6,078 nt of DNA, from contig DATMJI010000210.1 in NCBI GenBank assembly GCA_035553895.1, positions 1-6,078 on the forward strand. The letters are read 5' to 3'. A program made the translations under genes and the position numbers. The DNA is from JADDRA01 sp035553895 (lineage in GTDB: Bacteria > Actinomycetota > Acidimicrobiia > Acidimicrobiales > CADCSY01). The notes under the pieces were generated by a model. The model was not told the DNA's origin, made no database searches, and worked only from the letters and a program-made list of their open reading frames with translations. Below, one piece after another: positions 1 through 6,078 of the stretch (position 1 is its first letter; every line of letters starts with the position of its first letter).

Positions 1-12
1 GGGGGAACTCAT
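1..12 (-). CDS. Start of the next dcw gene, probably ftsW (only four codons in window)
   Basis: An ATG at 12-10 overlaps the murD stop (TGA, 11-9) in an ATGA arrangement and opens a frame reading M-S-S-P before the window ends. A GGAG motif lies seven bases upstream of this ATG, the same arrangement as at the murD start, which supports it as a genuine start. In dcw clusters the gene after murD is usually ftsW, the SEDS-family septal peptidoglycan polymerase that partners FtsI. The identity here rests on gene order alone, because four residues carry no family information. murG or another dcw gene is possible. The presence of a start is fairly secure; the product name is an inference. Confidence 0.5.
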
Positions 13-1361
13 GCGGGGGCTCCGATGCTATGGACGACGGCCCGAGCGAAGTCGTTGCCCCGCTCGGCGTAGGAGGAGTACCAGTCGAACGAGGCGCACG
101 CCGGGGACAACAGGACGGCGTCACCCGGCCGGGCCACCGCCCGGGCAGTGGCCACCGCGGCGTCCATGGACCCGGCCTGGTGGACGGGGACCGGGGTGGC
201 GGCGAAGGCCAGAACCACCTCGCCGGCTGCCTCCCCGATGGCCACCACCGCCCGTACCCGGTCCGCCGCAGTGGCCAGCACGGACAGGTCAAGTCCCTTG
301 TTGCGCCCACCGGCGATGAGCACCACCGACGGGAAGCCGGCCAGGGCGGTGGCGGCGGCGTGGGGATCGGTGGCCTTGGAGTCGTCGTAGAAGCGCACGC
401 CCGCCGCCTCGGCGACCAGGCTGACCCGGTGGGGCAGACCCCGGAACCGGCGCAGGGCGCGGCGCACGCCGTCCAGGGAGGCGCCGGCGGCCCGGGCGGT
501 AGCGGCCGCCGCCAGGGCGTTGGCCTGGTCGTGGGGCAGGTTGCGCCACAGCTCGCCGGCGTCGAGGAGGGTGTCACCACCGGGCATGACCAGCCGGCCC
601 CCGTGCACCCGCCAGTCGCCCCGCCGGAGCCCGAAGGTCACCACCTCCGAGGCCAGCCCGGTGGTGGCGGCCAGCACGGTGGCGTCCTCGGCGTTGGCCA
701 CGGCCACGTCCCCTGGTCCCTGGGCCGCCCACAGCCGGGCCTTGGCGGCGCGGTAGTGGGCCATGTCGGGGTGCCAGTCGAGGTGGTCCTCGGCCAGGTT
801 GAGCCATGTGCCCACCCGGGGGCGGAACTGCTCGGTGAAGCACAGCCGGAACGACGACGCCTCCACCACCACCACGTCGAGCTCCTGCTCGCGGGCCAGG
901 GCGTCGACCAGCGGGAGGTCGTTGTTGCCGGCGGCCACCGTGCGCAGGCCACTGGCGGCCAGCATGGTTTCCACCAGCGCCGTGACGGTGGTCTTGCCGT
1001 TGGTGCCGGTGATGGCCACCAGCGGCAGCGACGACCACCGGGCAGCCAGCTCGAACTCGCTCCAAACCGGGATGTGGCGCCGCCGGGCTCCGACGACGGC
1101 GGCGTGGTTCGGTGGTACCGGGGGGCTGGGCACCACCAGATCGGACCCGGCCACCAGGGCGTCGAGGGCCGCCGGGCCCGGCTCGTCGTGCGTCGGGATC
1201 CCGAGAGTGGCCAGCGTGGCCGCCCGCTCCCGGGCGGCCGGGCCCGGTCGGTCCTCGACCACGGTCACGGCCCAGCCGCGGGCACCCAGCTGGCGGGCGG
1301 CCGCCTCCCCCGCCACCCCGAGCCCGACCACCAGGGCGGCACCGGGCTCTGGCGGGCTCAT
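9..1361 (-). CDS. murD: UDP-N-acetylmuramoyl-L-alanine--D-glutamate ligase MurD
   Basis: This 450-residue cytoplasmic Mur ligase adds D-glutamate to UDP-MurNAc-L-Ala using ATP. The length is typical of MurD. The N-terminal nucleotide-sugar domain starts with a glycine-rich VVGLGVAG (residues 11-18). The central ATPase domain has the P-loop GTNGKTT (119-125), EASSFRL (167-173), the LNLAEDHLDWH segment (187-197) and a lysine in AAKAR (K207) at the usual carbamylated position. The C-terminal domain has LPHR (309-312), DDSKAT (326-331), GGRNKG (351-356, K355 matching the D-Glu-binding lysine of E. coli) and LSPACAS (418-424). The ATG at 1361 is chosen because the protein then begins just before the glycine-rich loop, overlaps the mraY stop as ATGA, and has GGAG seven bases upstream. 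The frame stays open to 1703, but that part lies within mraY and is a shadow. Three motif positions are atypical: GNND (145-148) for GNIG, S314 for the usual Glu of HRxE, and D332 for the usual Asn of SKATN. Identity is secure. Confidence 0.96.
   Translation of the reverse strand: MSPPEPGAALVVGLGVAGEAAARQLGARGWAVTVVEDRPGPAARERAATLATLGIPTHDEPGPAALDALVAGSDLVVPSPPVPPNHAAVVGARRRHIPVWSEFELAARWSSLPLVAITGTNGKTTVTALVETMLAASGLRTVAAGNNDLPLVDALAREQELDVVVVEASSFRLCFTEQFRPRVGTWLNLAEDHLDWHPDMAHYRAAKARLWAAQGPGDVAVANAEDATVLAATTGLASEVVTFGLRRGDWRVHGGRLVMPGGDTLLDAGELWRNLPHDQANALAAAATARAAGASLDGVRRALRRFRGLPHRVSLVAEAAGVRFYDDSKATDPHAAATALAGFPSVVLIAGGRNKGLDLSVLATAADRVRAVVAIGEAAGEVVLAFAATPVPVHQAGSMDAAVATARAVARPGDAVLLSPACASFDWYSSYAERGNDFARAVVHSIGAPA
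20..23 (-). promoter_or_regulatory. Ribosome binding site of the gene starting at 12
   Basis: The minus strand reads GGAG here, followed by seven bases and then ATG at 12-10. It lies inside the last codons of murD, so the next gene can bind ribosomes directly as well as by coupling to murD termination. The spacing is normal for a Shine-Dalgarno site. Confidence 0.55.
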
Positions 1362-2392
1362 CCGGCCGCTCCGGTGGAAAGGTAGTCGGCGTAGTACAGG
1401 CCGACCGCCAGGGCGGTCAGCATCCCGGCGAGGATCCAGAAGCGGATGATGACCGTGGTCTCCGGCCAGCCGCCCAGCTCGAAGTGGTGATGGACCGGGG
1501 CCATGCGCAACACCCGGCGGTTGAAGAGACGGAAGGCTCCGACCTGCACGATCACCGACAGGGTCTCGACCACGAACAGGCCACCGATGACCGGCAGCAG
1601 GAGCTGGGTGTTGGTCGTCAGGGCCAGGGCGGCCAGGCCGGCACCGATGGCCAGCGAGCCGGTGTCGCCCATGAAGATGCGCGCCGGTGCCGCGTTCCAC
1701 CACAAGAAACCGGCGCAGGCCCCCATCATCGACGCCGCCACCAGGGCCAGATCGAGGGGCTGGGGGTAGGTGTAGACCTCCGGGTGGCGGAAGGCCCAGA
1801 AGGCGATGACCACGAAGGCCGAGAAGGAGAAGGTCGACGATCCGGCGGCCAGGCCGTCGAGACCGTCGGTCAGGTTCACGGCGTTAGTGGTCCCGAGGAT
1901 CAACAGCACGGCCCACACCGACCACAGCACCGGGCCCAGCTCCACCCCGATCGAGCCGATCCGGGTGAAGGACAACTCGGTGGAGATGCCGGCCTCCCGG
2001 ATGGCCAGGACGGCGAAGAGGCCGGCCACGACCAGCAGCCCGGCGAACTTGGTCCGCTTGGTCAGGCCCAGGTTGCGGGCCCGGGTGACTTTGATCCAGT
2101 CGTCGAGCAATCCCACCAGACCGGCCCCGGCGATGGCCATCACCGTGAGCATGCCCGCCCAGGTGAAGATGGCGCCCTCCTGGAGGTGGGCGGCCAGGTA
2201 GCCGAGGACCCCGCCACCCACGATGGCGACACCGCCCATGGTGGGGGTGCCCGTCTTGGTGAAGTGGCCCTGGGGCCCGTCCTCGCGGATGGGTTGGCCG
2301 ATGCCCCGGCTCCGCAGCCACCGGATCAGTGCCGGCGTGCCGGTCAGGGTGAAGGCGAAGCCGACGGCGGCGGCGATGAGGAGCGGGATCAT
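1358..2392 (-). CDS. mraY: Phospho-N-acetylmuramoyl-pentapeptide-transferase MraY
   Basis: MraY is an integral membrane enzyme that transfers phospho-MurNAc-pentapeptide from UDP to undecaprenyl phosphate, giving lipid I on the inner face of the membrane. The 344-residue protein is mostly hydrophobic, consistent with about ten membrane helices, and is slightly shorter than E. coli MraY (360). Diagnostic motifs in order are GQPIREDGPQGHFTKTGTPTMGG (split as residues 32-41 and 42-54), LLDDWIK with the aspartate pair D97/D98, NAVNLTDGLDGLA (170-182), GDTGSL with D243 (242-247), and the HHH cluster in PVHHHFE (299-305). Together these cover the Mg2+ and substrate-binding sites of the family. The ATG at 2392 overlaps the murE stop as ATGA. 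No Shine-Dalgarno sequence is evident upstream, so translation is probably coupled to murE. It follows murE directly, in the slot where murF is usually found. All key residues are present and I see no sign of damage. Confidence 0.97.
   Translation of the reverse strand: MIPLLIAAAVGFAFTLTGTPALIRWLRSRGIGQPIREDGPQGHFTKTGTPTMGGVAIVGGGVLGYLAAHLQEGAIFTWAGMLTVMAIAGAGLVGLLDDWIKVTRARNLGLTKRTKFAGLLVVAGLFAVLAIREAGISTELSFTRIGSIGVELGPVLWSVWAVLLILGTTNAVNLTDGLDGLAAGSSTFSFSAFVVIAFWAFRHPEVYTYPQPLDLALVAASMMGACAGFLWWNAAPARIFMGDTGSLAIGAGLAALALTTNTQLLLPVIGGLFVVETLSVIVQVGAFRLFNRRVLRMAPVHHHFELGGWPETTVIIRFWILAGMLTALAVGLYYADYLSTGAAG
1369..1372 (-). promoter_or_regulatory. Ribosome binding site of murD
   Basis: The minus strand reads GGAG, seven bases before the murD ATG (1361-1359), within the last codons of mraY. 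It helps decide the murD start against the longer open frame that reaches back to 1703. Confidence 0.55.
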
Positions 2393-3804
2393 GCGCTTGG
2401 ATCATGGTCGAAGCCGAGGGCGACCAGCGCCTGGCCCACCACCTCCCGGTCGTCGAAGTCCACCTGGCGGCCGCCGACGGTCTGGGTCGTCTCGTGGCCC
2501 TTGCCGGCCACCAGCACGACGTCGCCGGGCCGGGCCGCGCCCACGGCCAGGGCGATGGCCTGGCGCCGATCAGGCTCGACCGAGACCTCGCCCGGTCCCC
2601 GGGCACCGGCCACCACCTCGGCGATGACCGCAGCCGGGTCCTCGGCCCGGGCGTTGTCGCTGGTGACCACCACCACATCGGCCATGGCGGCAGCCACCCG
2701 CCCCATGAGGGGGCGCTTGTCCCGGTCGCGGTCGCCGCCGCACCCGAAGACCACGACCACCCGGCCCCGGGTCTCGGCCCGGGCGGCCACCAGGAGCTGC
2801 TCGAGGGCACCGGGGGTGTGGGCGTAGTCGACCACCGCGGTGAAGGGTTGGCCCCGGTCGATGAGCTGGTAGCGGCCGGGCACGGGTCCGGCCCCGGCCA
2901 GGCCGGCTGCCACGGCGTCCTCGTCGAGGCCGAGCTCGAGGGCGGCCGACCCCGCCGCCAGGGCGTTGGCCACGTTGGCCAAACCCCCGAGGCGAACGTG
3001 GACCTCCCGGCCCCGCCAGGTGAAGCGGGAGCCGGCCAGCCCGGTGGAGACCACCGAGACGTCGTCGAGGGAGTAGGTGCGGGTGGGGATGCGGGCCGTC
3101 TCGAGGAGCAGGCGGCCATGGGGGTCGTCGACGTTGACCACGGCCGCCGCCGAGCGCTCGGGCTCGAACAGCCGGGCCTTCACCGAGAAGTAGTCCTCCA
3201 TGGACGGGTGGAAGTCGAGGTGGTCCCGGCTGAGGTTGGTGAACACGGCCACGGCGAAGTGGACGCCCTCCACCCGGGCCTGGGCCAAGGCGTGGGACGA
3301 CACCTCCATGGCCACCGCGGCGCGACCGGCCGTGACCATGCCCGCCAGGCAGGCCTGCAGGTCCGGGGACTCCGGGGTGGTCAAGGGACCGGACAGGGTG
3401 CCGATCACGCCCGTGGAGCGGCCGGCCGCCTCGAGGATGGCGTGCAGGAACCAGGTGGTGGTCGTCTTGCCGTTGGTGCCGGTGACCCCCACCACCGGGA
3501 GGCGGCGGGAGGGGTGGCCCCAGAAGGCGGCCGCCGCCCGCCCCATCTGGCGGCGGGTGTCCTCCACCACCACCACGGGGACGTCGACGTCGACCGGGCG
3601 TGCCGCCAGCACGGCGGCGGCGCCGCGCGCCGCCGCTTCGGCGGCGTGGTCGTGGCCGTCGCCGTGGCGCCCCGGGAGGGCGCAGAACAGGCTGCCGGGC
3701 TCGACCAGACGGGAGTCGTGGCCCACCGAGGTCACCTCCACCCCGGTGGCCTGTCCCTGGACATCGACGACCTCGAGCTCGTCGAGGAGCCGATCAAGAC
3801 GCAC
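2389..3804 (-). CDS. murE: UDP-N-acetylmuramoyl-L-alanyl-D-glutamate--diaminopimelate ligase MurE
   Basis: This 471-residue cytoplasmic ligase adds the third residue of the stem peptide, probably a diaminopimelate isomer, using ATP. Motifs in order are GHDSR (28-32) in the UDP-binding domain, the P-loop TGTNGKTTT (108-116), EVSSHAL (167-173), TNLSRDHLDFH (189-199), VKARLF with K209 at the carbamylated-lysine position, VDYAHTP (325-331), FGCGGDRDRDKRP (353-365), DNAR (383-386) and GKGHE (434-438). The third-residue recognition motif in DAP-adding enzymes is DNPR. Here Pro is replaced by Ala, but the Arg (R386), G434 and E438, which contact the amino acid in E. coli MurE, are kept. That favours DAP over lysine. 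The start is a GTG at 3804. It is the only possible start between the ftsI stop and the first motif that leaves the N-terminal domain whole, since the 13 upstream codons contain no ATG, GTG or TTG. There is no Shine-Dalgarno sequence before it. The 3' end overlaps mraY by four bases. Full length and intact; not a MurE-MurF fusion. Confidence 0.96.
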   Translation of the reverse strand: MRLDRLLDELEVVDVQGQATGVEVTSVGHDSRLVEPGSLFCALPGRHGDGHDHAAEAAARGAAAVLAARPVDVDVPVVVVEDTRRQMGRAAAAFWGHPSRRLPVVGVTGTNGKTTTTWFLHAILEAAGRSTGVIGTLSGPLTTPESPDLQACLAGMVTAGRAAVAMEVSSHALAQARVEGVHFAVAVFTNLSRDHLDFHPSMEDYFSVKARLFEPERSAAAVVNVDDPHGRLLLETARIPTRTYSLDDVSVVSTGLAGSRFTWRGREVHVRLGGLANVANALAAGSAALELGLDEDAVAAGLAGAGPVPGRYQLIDRGQPFTAVVDYAHTPGALEQLLVAARAETRGRVVVVFGCGGDRDRDKRPLMGRVAAAMADVVVVTSDNARAEDPAAVIAEVVAGARGPGEVSVEPDRRQAIALAVGAARPGDVVLVAGKGHETTQTVGGRQVDFDDREVVGQALVALGFDHDPSA

Positions 3805-3843
3805 GGCGGCGGGCGGGGAAGGGAGAAGCGGCGGGCACGCCGA
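3805..3843 (-). other. 39-base ftsI-murE spacer, without ribosome binding site or terminator
   Basis: This is the only appreciable gap between genes in the window. Read on the minus strand it is rich in C and T just before the murE GTG, with no GGAGG-like motif and no hairpin followed by T residues. It contains no in-frame start codon. The ftsI stop and the murE start happen to be in the same reading frame, 13 sense codons apart. I see no promoter-like elements, so murE is most simply transcribed from upstream. Confidence 0.6.
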
Positions 3844-5607
3844 TCAGTCTTGCGTCATCACGCCGTCAGCCGAGGGACCCACCTCGACCGGCGCCGCCGG
3901 TGGCGCCTCGGTGGGAGGAACACCGAGGAGCCGCAGCCCGTGCTCGGCGATCTCGGCGAAGACCGGCGCCGCCACCACGCCCCCGTAGAAGGGCCGGGCC
4001 TCGTCGAGCACCACGATGACCGACAGCCGGGGATCCTGGGCGGGGACGTAGCCGGCGAAGACGCTGGTGTAGGCCCCTTCGACATAGCCCCGGAACGTCG
4101 AGGAGGGCTTGCGGGCCGTCCCCGTCTTGCCGGCCACCCGGAAGCCCTCGATGCCGGCGTTGACCCCGGTGCCGGACTCGACCGCATCCTCCAGCATGGC
4201 GCCCAGCTGCTCCGCCGTCCCGGCGGAGATCACCCGGCTGGCCTCGCCCGGGGCCACGGCCCGCTCCTCACCCTGGTCGTCGACCACCGCCCGGACCAGT
4301 CGCGGCGGCGTGCTCATCCCCCCGTTGGCCACCACGTTGAGGGCTCCGAGCATCTGCACGGCGTTGACGGCGATGCCCTGGCCGATGGCGAGGGAACCGA
4401 TGGAGGTCCCCGACCAGCTCTCCACGGGCGGGAGGATCCCGGCGCTCTCTCCCGGGAAGTCGAGGCCCGTGGGCTGGCCGAAGCCGAAGCGCTGGAGGTA
4501 CTCGGCCAGGCCCCGCTCGCCCAGCTGGCGGGCCAGGGTGATGGTCCCGACGTTGGACGACTGGCCCAGGATGTCGGAGGTGGTCATGAGCTCGGGCTCG
4601 TGCGGGGTCGAGTCGGTGAAAATCTTCGGACCCACCCGCAGCGAGTCGGGAACGGCGGCCACGTCGTCGGGCCCGGCCAGGCCCTCTTCGACCACCCCGG
4701 CCAGGGTCGCCACCTTGGTCACCGAACCGGGCTCGAACACGTCGGTCAGAGTGGGGTTGTTGGCGGTGGGCCGGGGGCCGTCGTCGGTGTCCGTCACCGC
4801 CACCATGGCCAGCACGTCGCCCTGCCGGGGATCCATCACCACCGCCATCCCGCCCTTGGCCCCGGTGGCGGCCACCTGCCGCGACAGGGCCTGCTCCGCC
4901 TCGTACTGGAGTGAACGGTCGAGGCTCAGCACCAGATCTTCACCCCGCACGGCCGGGCGCAGGCGGCGCTGGCCACCGGCGATGGTCTCGCCCTCGGCGC
5001 CCCGCTCCACCATCAGCTCGCCGGACTCCCCCGACAGCCGGTCGTCGTACTGGAGCTCCAGACCGGACACCCCGGTCCCGTCGACGTCCACTTCGCCCAC
5101 CACCCCGCCGGCCAGGCGGCCCGAGGGTCGGAAGCGTTTGGGCTCCTCCCGCAGGTTGATGCCCGCCAGCTCGAGGTCCTCGACGGCGGCGGCCCGCTCC
5201 GGGTCGATCTGGCGGGCCAGGTAGACGAAGCGGGCCTCACCGTCACCCAGCCGTTCGACGACCTCGCCGGGCGGCAGTTCGAGGACGGGGGCCAGCACCC
5301 TGGCCGTCGCCTCGGCATCGACCACCGCCCGGGGATCGGCCCAGACCGTGTGCTGGGACACGGACATGGCCAGCTCGTGGCCGTTGCGGTCGAAGATCGA
5401 GCCTCGCTGGGCGGGCAGGTCGACGCTGCGCAGGCGCTGGGCCACCCCCCGCTCGGCGTGGGCCTCGGGCTGCACCACCTGGAGTTGCACCAGCCGGAAG
5501 CTGACCCCACCGAAGGCCAGGAACATGGCGCCCAGGAGGATGGCGCACCGGCGCCGGGGCAGGCCCGGCCGCCCGGTCAGGCCGGGCCGGCCACCGGGTT
5601 CGACCAC
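3844..5607 (-). CDS. ftsI: Septal peptidoglycan transpeptidase FtsI (class B PBP, PBP3 type)
   Basis: FtsI crosslinks peptidoglycan at the division septum and works with the FtsW polymerase. The 587-residue protein has a short basic cytoplasmic tail, one membrane segment at about 21-43, the class B motif RGSIFDRNG (68-76) opening the dimerisation/pedestal domain (to about 220), and a transpeptidase domain (about 255-555). Catalytic motifs are all present: SVTK with the nucleophile S295 and K298, SSN (350-352), and KTG (494-496) within AGKTGTA. A proline- and alanine-rich tail ends the protein; there are no PASTA repeats, which argues against a SpoVD or PBP2x type. The chosen start is GTG at 5607, four bases after the ftsL stop, because it places a normal tail before the membrane helix. 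The frame is open to 5904, but residues upstream are a low-complexity shadow of ftsL. A GAGG sits only two bases before the GTG, so initiation probably relies on coupling to ftsL. ATG at 5526 is an alternative but falls inside the helix. Identity is secure, the start moderately so. Confidence 0.95.
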   Translation of the reverse strand: MVEPGGRPGLTGRPGLPRRRCAILLGAMFLAFGGVSFRLVQLQVVQPEAHAERGVAQRLRSVDLPAQRGSIFDRNGHELAMSVSQHTVWADPRAVVDAEATARVLAPVLELPPGEVVERLGDGEARFVYLARQIDPERAAAVEDLELAGINLREEPKRFRPSGRLAGGVVGEVDVDGTGVSGLELQYDDRLSGESGELMVERGAEGETIAGGQRRLRPAVRGEDLVLSLDRSLQYEAEQALSRQVAATGAKGGMAVVMDPRQGDVLAMVAVTDTDDGPRPTANNPTLTDVFEPGSVTKVATLAGVVEEGLAGPDDVAAVPDSLRVGPKIFTDSTPHEPELMTTSDILGQSSNVGTITLARQLGERGLAEYLQRFGFGQPTGLDFPGESAGILPPVESWSGTSIGSLAIGQGIAVNAVQMLGALNVVANGGMSTPPRLVRAVVDDQGEERAVAPGEASRVISAGTAEQLGAMLEDAVESGTGVNAGIEGFRVAGKTGTARKPSSTFRGYVEGAYTSVFAGYVPAQDPRLSVIVVLDEARPFYGGVVAAPVFAEIAEHGLRLLGVPPTEAPPAAPVEVGPSADGVMTQD

Positions 5608-5611
5608 GGCC

Positions 5612-6078
5612 TCAGCGCCCGCCGAGGTAGGGCTTGACCGTTGCCCACGAGAGGTCCCCGGCTCGGTCGCCGCCGTCCGCGCCAGGTGCCGGCTCCCCGG
5701 CGGGCTGGGCGGTGTGGGCGGCCCGGAGGTACGTGGTGGCGCCGGCGGGGACCATGCCGAGGCGGTCGGTGGCCACCGACACGATGCGGGCCGGGTCCTC
5801 GAGGGTGGCCACCTCGAGGCGCAGCGCCTGGTGGCGGGCCTGGGCGTCGGCCGCCTCGGACTCCAGGGTGTCGAGCCGGACCTGGTTGGAGACGAGCAGG
5901 GCATGGGTACCGGCCAGGGCCATGAGGGCGGCTACGGCCAGGACGACCGCCCCGATTCCCAGCCGGCGCAACCGGCGGCGGCGAGCGGCCCGCTCCAGGC
6001 GCCGGTTGTCGACCAGGCGCAGCGGGGGGCGGGCCCCGGGCAGGCGGGTGGGCCGTAGTGGCGCAGTGGTGCGCCGGG
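5612..6078 (-). CDS. ftsL: FtsL-type septum formation protein (5' end probably beyond the window)
   Basis: FtsL-type proteins are small bitopic division proteins that join FtsB/DivIC and FtsQ/DivIB to recruit and activate FtsW-FtsI. Counting from an in-frame TTG at 5971, the C-terminal 119 residues contain a membrane helix (about 5-27), a heptad-like coiled coil (about 31-57), and the pattern DPARIVSVATDRLGMVPAG (59-77), typical of the FtsL/DivIC family. A Gly/Ala/Pro-rich tail follows. The frame remains open for another 35 codons up to the window edge without an ATG, GTG or TTG. That stretch reads like a basic cytoplasmic tail, with an arginine cluster directly before the helix. I therefore treat the gene as running in from the right edge, with the TTG at 5971 as a less likely start. 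Position immediately before ftsI supports FtsL over FtsB/DivIC, since sequence alone separates these poorly. The stop at 5614-5612 lies four bases before the ftsI start. Confidence 0.85.
   Translation of the reverse strand, partial: RRTTAPLRPTRLPGARPPLRLVDNRRLERAARRRRLRRLGIGAVVLAVAALMALAGTHALLVSNQVRLDTLESEAADAQARHQALRLEVATLEDPARIVSVATDRLGMVPAGATTYLRAAHTAQPAGEPAPGADGGDRAGDLSWATVKPYLGGR

Noticed and set aside
1362..1703. N-terminal extension of MurD back to 1703
   Set aside because: The extra 114 codons lie inside mraY and encode a His/Arg/Pro-rich shadow. The ATG at 1361 has a ribosome binding site and gives the normal MurD N-terminus.
1884..3119. A 411-codon minus-strand frame across the murE-mraY junction, which could have been a hidden murF
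   Set aside because: Its translation is Pro/Ser/Arg/Trp-rich with no P-loop or Mur ligase motifs, and it overlaps two genes whose motifs are intact.
3805..3846. Possible FtsI-MurE read-through product, since one TGA and 13 in-frame sense codons separate the two genes
   Set aside because: The FtsI C-terminus lies outside the membrane while MurE works in the cytoplasm, so a fusion would be topologically useless. A shared frame arises by chance one time in three.
2404..4914. An 836-codon open frame on the plus strand, and other long plus-strand frames such as 1112-2827 and 30-1385
   Set aside because: They lie exactly antisense to murE, ftsI, mraY and murD. Their translations are low-complexity Gly/His/Arg/Pro-rich sequence without motifs. 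Long antisense frames are expected where codons are heavily G/C-biased.
5608..5904. N-terminal extension of FtsI back to 5904
   Set aside because: It overlaps the ftsL coiled-coil and tail region in another frame and gives Pro/Ser/Arg/Thr-rich sequence unlike an FtsI cytoplasmic tail.
1..6078. Mobile elements, CRISPR, tRNA or rRNA genes, phage or defence genes
   Set aside because: The window is almost completely filled by intact dcw genes on one strand. I saw no direct repeats, terminal inverted repeats or structured RNA signals in it.

Overview
The window is a stretch of the division and cell wall (dcw) cluster of a very GC-rich bacterium. Every gene lies on the minus strand, so transcription runs from the right edge (about 6078) towards position 1. 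In transcription order the genes are a division-initiator protein of the FtsL type (5' end probably outside the window), ftsI (class B penicillin-binding protein), murE, mraY, murD, and the first four codons of another gene that is ftsW by position.

The base composition, the strong preference for G or C at third codon positions, the GTG starts and the dcw order point to Actinomycetota. The FtsI and MurD sequences look to me like class Acidimicrobiia. That is family-level recognition from memory, not a computed placement.

Layout: 5612-6078 ftsL-like; 3844-5607 ftsI; a 39-base gap at 3805-3843; 2389-3804 murE; 1358-2392 mraY; 9-1361 murD; 1-12 start of the next gene. Packing is extreme. murE/mraY, mraY/murD and murD/next gene each overlap by four bases (ATGA), and ftsL/ftsI are four bases apart. 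The window is almost wholly coding. I see no RNA gene, mobile element, CRISPR array, convincing terminator or promoter, so the operon promoter should lie upstream, beyond the right edge.

The genes serve one process. MurD and MurE add D-Glu and the diamino acid to UDP-MurNAc-peptide in the cytoplasm. MraY moves the finished phospho-MurNAc-pentapeptide onto undecaprenyl phosphate in the membrane. FtsI crosslinks the exported material at the septum together with FtsW, and the FtsL-type protein helps to recruit and activate that pair.

The most notable point is an absence: murF, which normally sits between murE and mraY, is not there, and murE runs straight into mraY. Smaller points are unusual residues at conserved motif positions in MurE (DNAR instead of DNPR) and MurD (GNND, HRVS and SKATD instead of GNIG, HRxE and SKATN). 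I found no evidence of an undescribed system; this is core housekeeping DNA.
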